Origin: Rhodoferax sediminis
GTDB taxonomy: Bacteria; Pseudomonadota; Gammaproteobacteria; Burkholderiales; Burkholderiaceae_C
NCBI RefSeq assembly: GCF_006970865.1
Contig: NZ_CP035503.1
Location: forward strand, 385,001-449,000
Direction: 5' to 3'
DNA length: 64,000 nucleotides
Part shown: positions 58,406-64,000 of the stretch, one piece after another
How positions within the stretch are numbered: position 1 is the first letter of the stretch
How the letters are laid out: every line of letters begins with the position of its first letter
Made by a program: the position numbers and the translations under genes
Notes under the pieces: model-generated
What the model saw: only the letters and a program-made list of their open reading frames with translations
Told to the model about the DNA's origin: nothing
The model's database searches: none

Positions 58406-58816
58406 TCAGGTGGCGTTTCGCTGGGCAGGTTTGAGTGCCATGGCGCCATCGCCAAGGAGGTACAGAGCGATCAGACCGACCATCCAGAAGGCCGGAAATT
58501 CCCAGCCGCCACCCTTGTTTGTGAACAGCCACCCGTTGGCGCCATGCGCGAACACGATTGTGCCGAGCATCTCCAGGGCTAAAGGCAACGCGACCAACGG
58601 AGCGTAGACGCCAAGGATCAGGGCAAGACCACCGAAGAATTCGAGCGCGACGACGGCATAAGCAAGAATCGCTGGCAAGCCGAGAGATCCAAAATAGCCG
58701 ACGAAGCCGGGAATGGTGAACACGAACACCTTGAGGCCGACGTGCGCCAAAAACATGATGCCCAAGCTTACACGCAGGAGTAGTGCCGCATAGGGGGCCG
58801 TAGACGCTTTGATCAT
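58406..58816 (-). CDS. DoxX-family membrane protein
   Basis: 136 residues from ATG 58816, with GGAG 7-10 bases upstream. Four hydrophobic segments, including LLLRVSLGIMFLAHVGLKVF, ALEFFGGLALILGVYAPLVA and WMVGLIALYLLGDGAMAL: the DoxX/DoxD-like (COG2259) pattern. Family members join oxidoreductase or detoxification systems, but this one has no adjacent partner. It lies in a lower-GC patch beside a recombinase fragment. Confidence 0.88.
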   Translation of the reverse strand: MIKASTAPYAALLLRVSLGIMFLAHVGLKVFVFTIPGFVGYFGSLGLPAILAYAVVALEFFGGLALILGVYAPLVALPLALEMLGTIVFAHGANGWLFTNKGGGWEFPAFWMVGLIALYLLGDGAMALKPAQRNAT

Positions 58817-59824
58817 GTTGATCTCCAATTCCGAAATTGTTGGTTGATTGGTACCGCCGACTTGGCGCAGCGGGTCTCGCTTCTGCAAAGTCCGCAGCAT
58901 CATCGCACAGGAACGATCGACGACCTCGAGTCGGTCATTGCTGATTGATTTAGGTCGCAGGAGTGCCGTTCCCTCACTTGACGCCCTCTTGATTGATGGG
59001 ATGGACTCCCCCTTGCTTTTTTTGCGCCACATTGGCGTCCTGGTGTTCATTGGCGTGGAGTCAACCGCCCCAACATGCGCTTGGTTCCCATCAAGCAACT
59101 TGCGCCACAGCTTTGCCACCCAGCTTTTGCAGGCGGGCAGCGACATCCGCACGGTGCAAGAACTGCCAGTCCGCTGGATGCCATGTCCCTGGCGCGTTGA
59201 GGCACCGCTTTGGGAAATGTGCGGGATTGTCTGCTTGGGGTCGGCAGCACCTGTTGACCTCGTTGAATAGCGGTCGTTCAAGCGGGTGAACGGACTGGCC
59301 GACACGCGTTTCCAGTGCCAGCGACCCCTGTGCCTTGAAAGCCGCCGGTGCCTCCGTGGTTGGCCAGATCTCGAACTGTCAGGTAGATGGCAGGTAGCTG
59401 CCGCACGACGGCTCCGATCGATTGGCCGGTGCCGCTGCGATGCAGACGGCGGCAGCAGACTGACAAGGGACATTCAATTTTTAGCAGTCACCGACAGGCC
59501 ATGGCCCCAAACCTGCCGGAGGGATGCTCCATTCAGTTGCCATAAAGATGACTTCCAACGTTTGATTTGGGCGGAAGGTCAACTTTGGGTGATGATATTG
59601 AGGACTGTTGCGGACCTCTCTTGATGATGTAATTGCCGATCTCACAGGCGGCCGACTGAACGCAGTACCTCAGTTCATATAGACCCGGACTTGGCGAGTT
59701 CGACGCTTTCAAGATTGTCGGGGGTGGAAACCACCAACTGGACGGGTTAGCGCAGCACAGTCCCATCTCGCCAATCAAGGCGTAGGCGTGGGGGATCGCG
59801 TCGCAACGCCTGGTTCCCTGAAGC
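58817..59824. other. Gene-poor low-GC region with recombinase remnant
   Basis: About 1 kb between the DoxX and second Crp gene. GC is visibly lower than in flanking DNA, especially 59530-59720. The only recognisable item is a tyrosine-recombinase fragment (59097-59167). No other feature can be supported; it looks like decayed mobile DNA. Confidence 0.65.
59097..59167 (+). pseudogene. Fragment of a tyrosine recombinase/integrase
   Basis: In frame, NLR followed by HSFATQLLQAGSDIRTVQEL. This is the conserved box II region of Xer/phage/integron integrases (typical LRHSFATHLL...DIRTVQELLGH). It ends abruptly before the GH and the catalytic Tyr, and nothing upstream in the same frame looks like the rest of the enzyme. 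Confidence 0.75.
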
Positions 59825-60559
59825 TCACTTGTATTTCGGAAGCAGGCGCTCGTACTCGTGCTGAACCACGCCATAGCATTCGCACACGCGCTTTTCAAGT
59901 TTGGGGCGATTTAGCACAGTTATGCGACCACGACCGCGTTCGATCAAGTGATCTGTTTGGAACTGGCCCAAAACCTGGGTCACGCTCTCACGGCGAACAC
60001 CCAGCAAGTTTCCGATCGCCTGCTGCGTCACTTGCAATTCCTTGCTATCGGAACGATCCAGGGTCATCAGCAGCCATCGACACATCTTCTGATCCAGAGA
60101 ATGGTGCTGGTTGCACACGGCCGTTTGCGACGTCTGGGCAATCATCGCCTGAGTGAACAACAGCGCCACATGTTGCAGTTGGCCTCCAAGTGAGAACTCG
60201 CGTTTCATGATCTTGCGGCTAATTCGATAAGCGTAACCTGCGCTTTGCACTTCCGTGCTGGTCGGCATGCTCTCGCCACCCATGAAAATGGAGATGCCGA
60301 CCATCCCTTCGTTGCCAACCAGAGCCGTTTCGCTCGAGGAGCCATCTTCCAGAGAATAGATTAGCGAGACAATGCCGGAGGTCGGAAAATGCAGATAGTT
60401 CACGTGGTCACCGGACTCGGACATCGTCCAGCCCAAAGGCATTTCAACGAGTTCCAGGTCGGCCAGCAGGCGTTTGTAATCCTCGGCGGGAAGTGACGCC
60501 AGGATGCGGTTTAGCTTTGGGTCCGGAGGCCGGCTGCCCGGCGGTTCATTCTTTGACAT
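59825..60559 (-). CDS. Crp/Fnr-family regulator (second copy type)
   Basis: 244 residues. The N-terminal cupin-like domain has GISIFMGGESMPTSTEVQSA, without the Glu/Arg-Ser-Ala cassette of cAMP-binding CRP, so cAMP binding is unlikely. The C-terminal HTH is VTQQAIGNLLGVRRESVTQV. It differs clearly from the Crp protein at 8024. No Shine-Dalgarno is obvious at the ATG. It lies at the right end of the low-GC patch, and its target is unknown. Confidence 0.88.
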   Translation of the reverse strand: MSKNEPPGSRPPDPKLNRILASLPAEDYKRLLADLELVEMPLGWTMSESGDHVNYLHFPTSGIVSLIYSLEDGSSSETALVGNEGMVGISIFMGGESMPTSTEVQSAGYAYRISRKIMKREFSLGGQLQHVALLFTQAMIAQTSQTAVCNQHHSLDQKMCRWLLMTLDRSDSKELQVTQQAIGNLLGVRRESVTQVLGQFQTDHLIERGRGRITVLNRPKLEKRVCECYGVVQHEYERLLPKYK

Positions 60560-60806
60560 AGGGGGTCTATCCAGCCTCGGGTTTTGGAAGTCGTGCGAGA
60601 CAGGCTACAGCGATTTGAACTGCCCACTGTCATCATTAACCTAGTCTTAAAAAAGATTGTTGATGTCCGCGTAGCGGAAGTTGGGATGATAGGCCGCTTT
60701 TGGCCGGCTTCAGAAGTTCGAGGCGTTGTTTCCAATGACCGGTTGAATTCGCCCTGCAAAGCCGTCTCTCTCGACCGCTACCGTCGCACGCCCCCCCACG
60801 CGTCGC

Positions 60807-61868
60807 CTACGCCCCCACCCCCTCCCGAAATTCCCCCGGCGTCGCGCCCGTCCACTGCCGGAACGCGCGAATAAAACTCTTCTCGTTGCGAAAGCCCGTG
60901 GCGGCCGCCACCTGCTTGACCGGTTTGGTGCTGCGGTAAAGCAGCGCCTTGGCGCGTTCGCAGCGCACCTCGTCCTTGAGTTCCTGCAGGCTCGCGCCTT
61001 GCTCGCGCAGCTGCCGGTGCAGCGTGCGCGGCGACATGGCGAGCATGGTGGCCAGGCCGCTGGCGTTGTGCGTTTGCTGCGGCTGTGCGGCGAGCGCCTG
61101 GCGCACCTGCTGCACCAGCAGGCGGTCGCGCCGGTACTGCAGCACCGTGAGCGGCAATGCGCGCTGCAGCATGGCGCGGGTGGCGGCCTCGTCGCGCACC
61201 AGCGGCAGCGCCAGGTATTGCGCGTCGAAGCGAAAGCCGGCCGCGTCGGCGCCGAACCGTACCGGCCCGGGGAACAGCAGCGGGTACACGGACGCGTGTG
61301 CGGGCGCCGCGAAGGGGAAGTCCACCTGCCCCAGTGCGATGCGCGAGTCGATGGCCCAGCAGGCGAAGCCGTGCAGGTAGCGCAGCAGCGTGACGAGACA
61401 GAACTCGCGCAGTTCGCCCAGCTCGCGGCGCTCTTCGATCCGCAGGGTGGCGCCAGTGGCGTCCGCCTCCAGATGCAGCAGCACGTCATCGGTGAGCAGC
61501 CGGTGCTGCCGGCACCAGCGCTTGAGCGCCACGCCCAGCGTCGGTGCCGTGACCGAGGCGCGGCACAGCAGGCCGTAGCTGCCCCAGGGCAGGCGCCGGC
61601 CGAACCAGCCCAGCGCCTCGTCGTCAAGCTCCTGCATCGCGTGGGCCGACAGCGCTTCGAACTGCGCCGCCGTGACGCGGCTTGCCGTCTCGCGCAGGTG
61701 CTGCGGCGCGATCTGTGCCTGGCGCAGGGCGGTGGCCGGATTCACGCCATAGCGTGCGTAGGCCGCCACGATGGCTCGCACGAAGGCCATGGGCGTGGCG
61801 GCGGTGCGGCTCGCAAAGGCGAGGCCGGGGCTGGGGCGGGAGGGCGCAAGAGTTGGCACGATTTGCAA
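60807..61868 (-). CDS. AraC-family transcriptional regulator
   Basis: Up to 353 residues. A central arabinose-binding-like domain (FVRAIVAAYARYGVNPATAL) is followed by a C-terminal AraC HTH pair (ASGLATMLAMSPRTLHRQLR; VKQVAAATGFRNEKSFIRAF, then RQWTGATPGEFRE). It is of the OruR/ornithine-utilisation-like subgroup. The first start is a TTG at 61868; ATG at 61790 (MAFVRAIVAAYARYG) is an attractive alternative. Divergent from the AMP-binding ligase (about 105-bp gap), its probable target. Confidence 0.88.
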   Translation of the reverse strand: MQIVPTLAPSRPSPGLAFASRTAATPMAFVRAIVAAYARYGVNPATALRQAQIAPQHLRETASRVTAAQFEALSAHAMQELDDEALGWFGRRLPWGSYGLLCRASVTAPTLGVALKRWCRQHRLLTDDVLLHLEADATGATLRIEERRELGELREFCLVTLLRYLHGFACWAIDSRIALGQVDFPFAAPAHASVYPLLFPGPVRFGADAAGFRFDAQYLALPLVRDEAATRAMLQRALPLTVLQYRRDRLLVQQVRQALAAQPQQTHNASGLATMLAMSPRTLHRQLREQGASLQELKDEVRCERAKALLYRSTKPVKQVAAATGFRNEKSFIRAFRQWTGATPGEFREGVGA

Positions 61869-61973
61869 CTATTGTGACCGCAAATGGGGCAAGCATGGGT
61901 GTAGGCTCCAAACTGGGTGGCGGTACCGATCCGTGTTGGGGGGCCGCGCACCCCCTTTGTAGGAGACATGACC

Positions 61974-63686
<1,713 letters not shown>

Positions 63687-63721
63687 TACTAACCAGAACC
63701 ATCGAAGGACAGAAGAACTGA

Positions 63722-64000
63722 ATGAGCACGCTAGACACCCAACTGAACCCCCGTTCCGCCGAATTTCAGGCGAATGCGGCCGCCATGCGCGAACTCGTGG
63801 CCGACCTGCGGGTCCAGATCGCCAGGGCGGCGGAGGGCGGCGGCGAAGCCGCCCGCGCCAAGCACGTGGCGCGCGGCAAGCTGCCCCCGCGCGAGCGCGT
63901 GCAGATGCTGCTGGACCCCGGCACGCCGTTTCTGGAGCTGTCGCCGCTGGCGGCCCACGGCATGTACCACGGGGCTGCACCCTGTGCCGGCCTGATCGCG
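63722..64000 (+). CDS. liuB: Methylcrotonoyl-CoA carboxylase beta subunit (5' part)
   Basis: Runs off the right edge; 93 codons are seen. [20 protein letters not shown] is followed by [20 protein letters not shown] and [20 protein letters not shown], the usual start of the carboxyltransferase beta chain of 3-methylcrotonyl-CoA carboxylase. It would act directly after isovaleryl-CoA dehydrogenase (29696) in leucine catabolism, using the biotin-bearing alpha chain presumed to lie downstream. AAGGA lies 13-17 bases upstream. Confidence 0.9.
   Translation, partial: MSTLDTQLNPRSAEFQANAAAMRELVADLRVQIARAAEGGGEAARAKHVARGKLPPRERVQMLLDPGTPFLELSPLAAHGMYHGAAPCAGLIA

Noticed and set aside
59278..59466. 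Small minus-strand reading frame near the integrase scrap
   Set aside because: No start signal or recognisable motif.

Overview
The window looks like a chromosomal stretch of a betaproteobacterium of the order Burkholderiales, most likely family Comamonadaceae. This is inferred from the high-GC codon use, the protein families and gene neighbourhoods (FFLEELY-motif protein, LiuR, GcvA-type LysR, a COG3235-like permease), and a dispersed intergenic repeat. No database search was possible.

Layout. 1-3466 is the distal end of an rRNA operon: ITS with boxA, 23S, 5S and terminator, plus the two long stems that bracket 23S for processing. 3472-11823 holds an acyl-CoA ligase operon (FFLEELY protein, FadD, MBL hydrolase), a lipase-like hydrolase, and a Crp-type regulator followed 11 bp later by a large cyclase/AAA/TPR protein. 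11833-20363 holds a methyltransferase pair, aromatic amino-acid catabolism (phhA, hppD and a divergent Lrp regulator), a GntR/CynX-type MFS islet, a GNAT protein and CorC. 20363-27548 is a conserved block: lnt, glyQ, glyS, gmhB, a PlsC acyltransferase and a YgjP-like metallopeptidase.

27564-36854 is a leucine/acyl-CoA region: MBL hydrolase, LiuR, thioesterase, isovaleryl-CoA dehydrogenase, carbonic anhydrase, AceK, TPP riboswitch-thiC, and a thiolase. Two near-identical palindromes, in front of liuR and of the thiolase, are probable LiuR operators placed between -35 and -10 boxes. The next leucine gene, the methylcrotonyl-CoA carboxylase beta subunit, only appears at the right edge (63722 onward) behind an AMP-binding ligase.

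36891-61868 between them is mostly accessory: porin, acyl-CoA dehydrogenase, several LysR/TetR/AraC-controlled oxidoreductase sets (FAD oxidase, three tandem aldo/keto reductases, SDR), rhodanese/YchJ/HAD, lipA, and an uncharacterised four-gene cassette (HTH protein, beta-propeller, DUF899 protein, truncated membrane protein). At 58.1-60.7 kb lies a lower-GC patch with a DoxX protein, a tyrosine-recombinase fragment and a second Crp-type regulator.

The most unusual signal is a short repeat module of fixed geometry (GTGGCTGTAGCCC, 20 variable bases, GCTAT, 9 bases, AGCA). It occurs about nine times, between genes and also inside the coding sequences of unrelated genes, and in two places it supplies a start or a stop codon.
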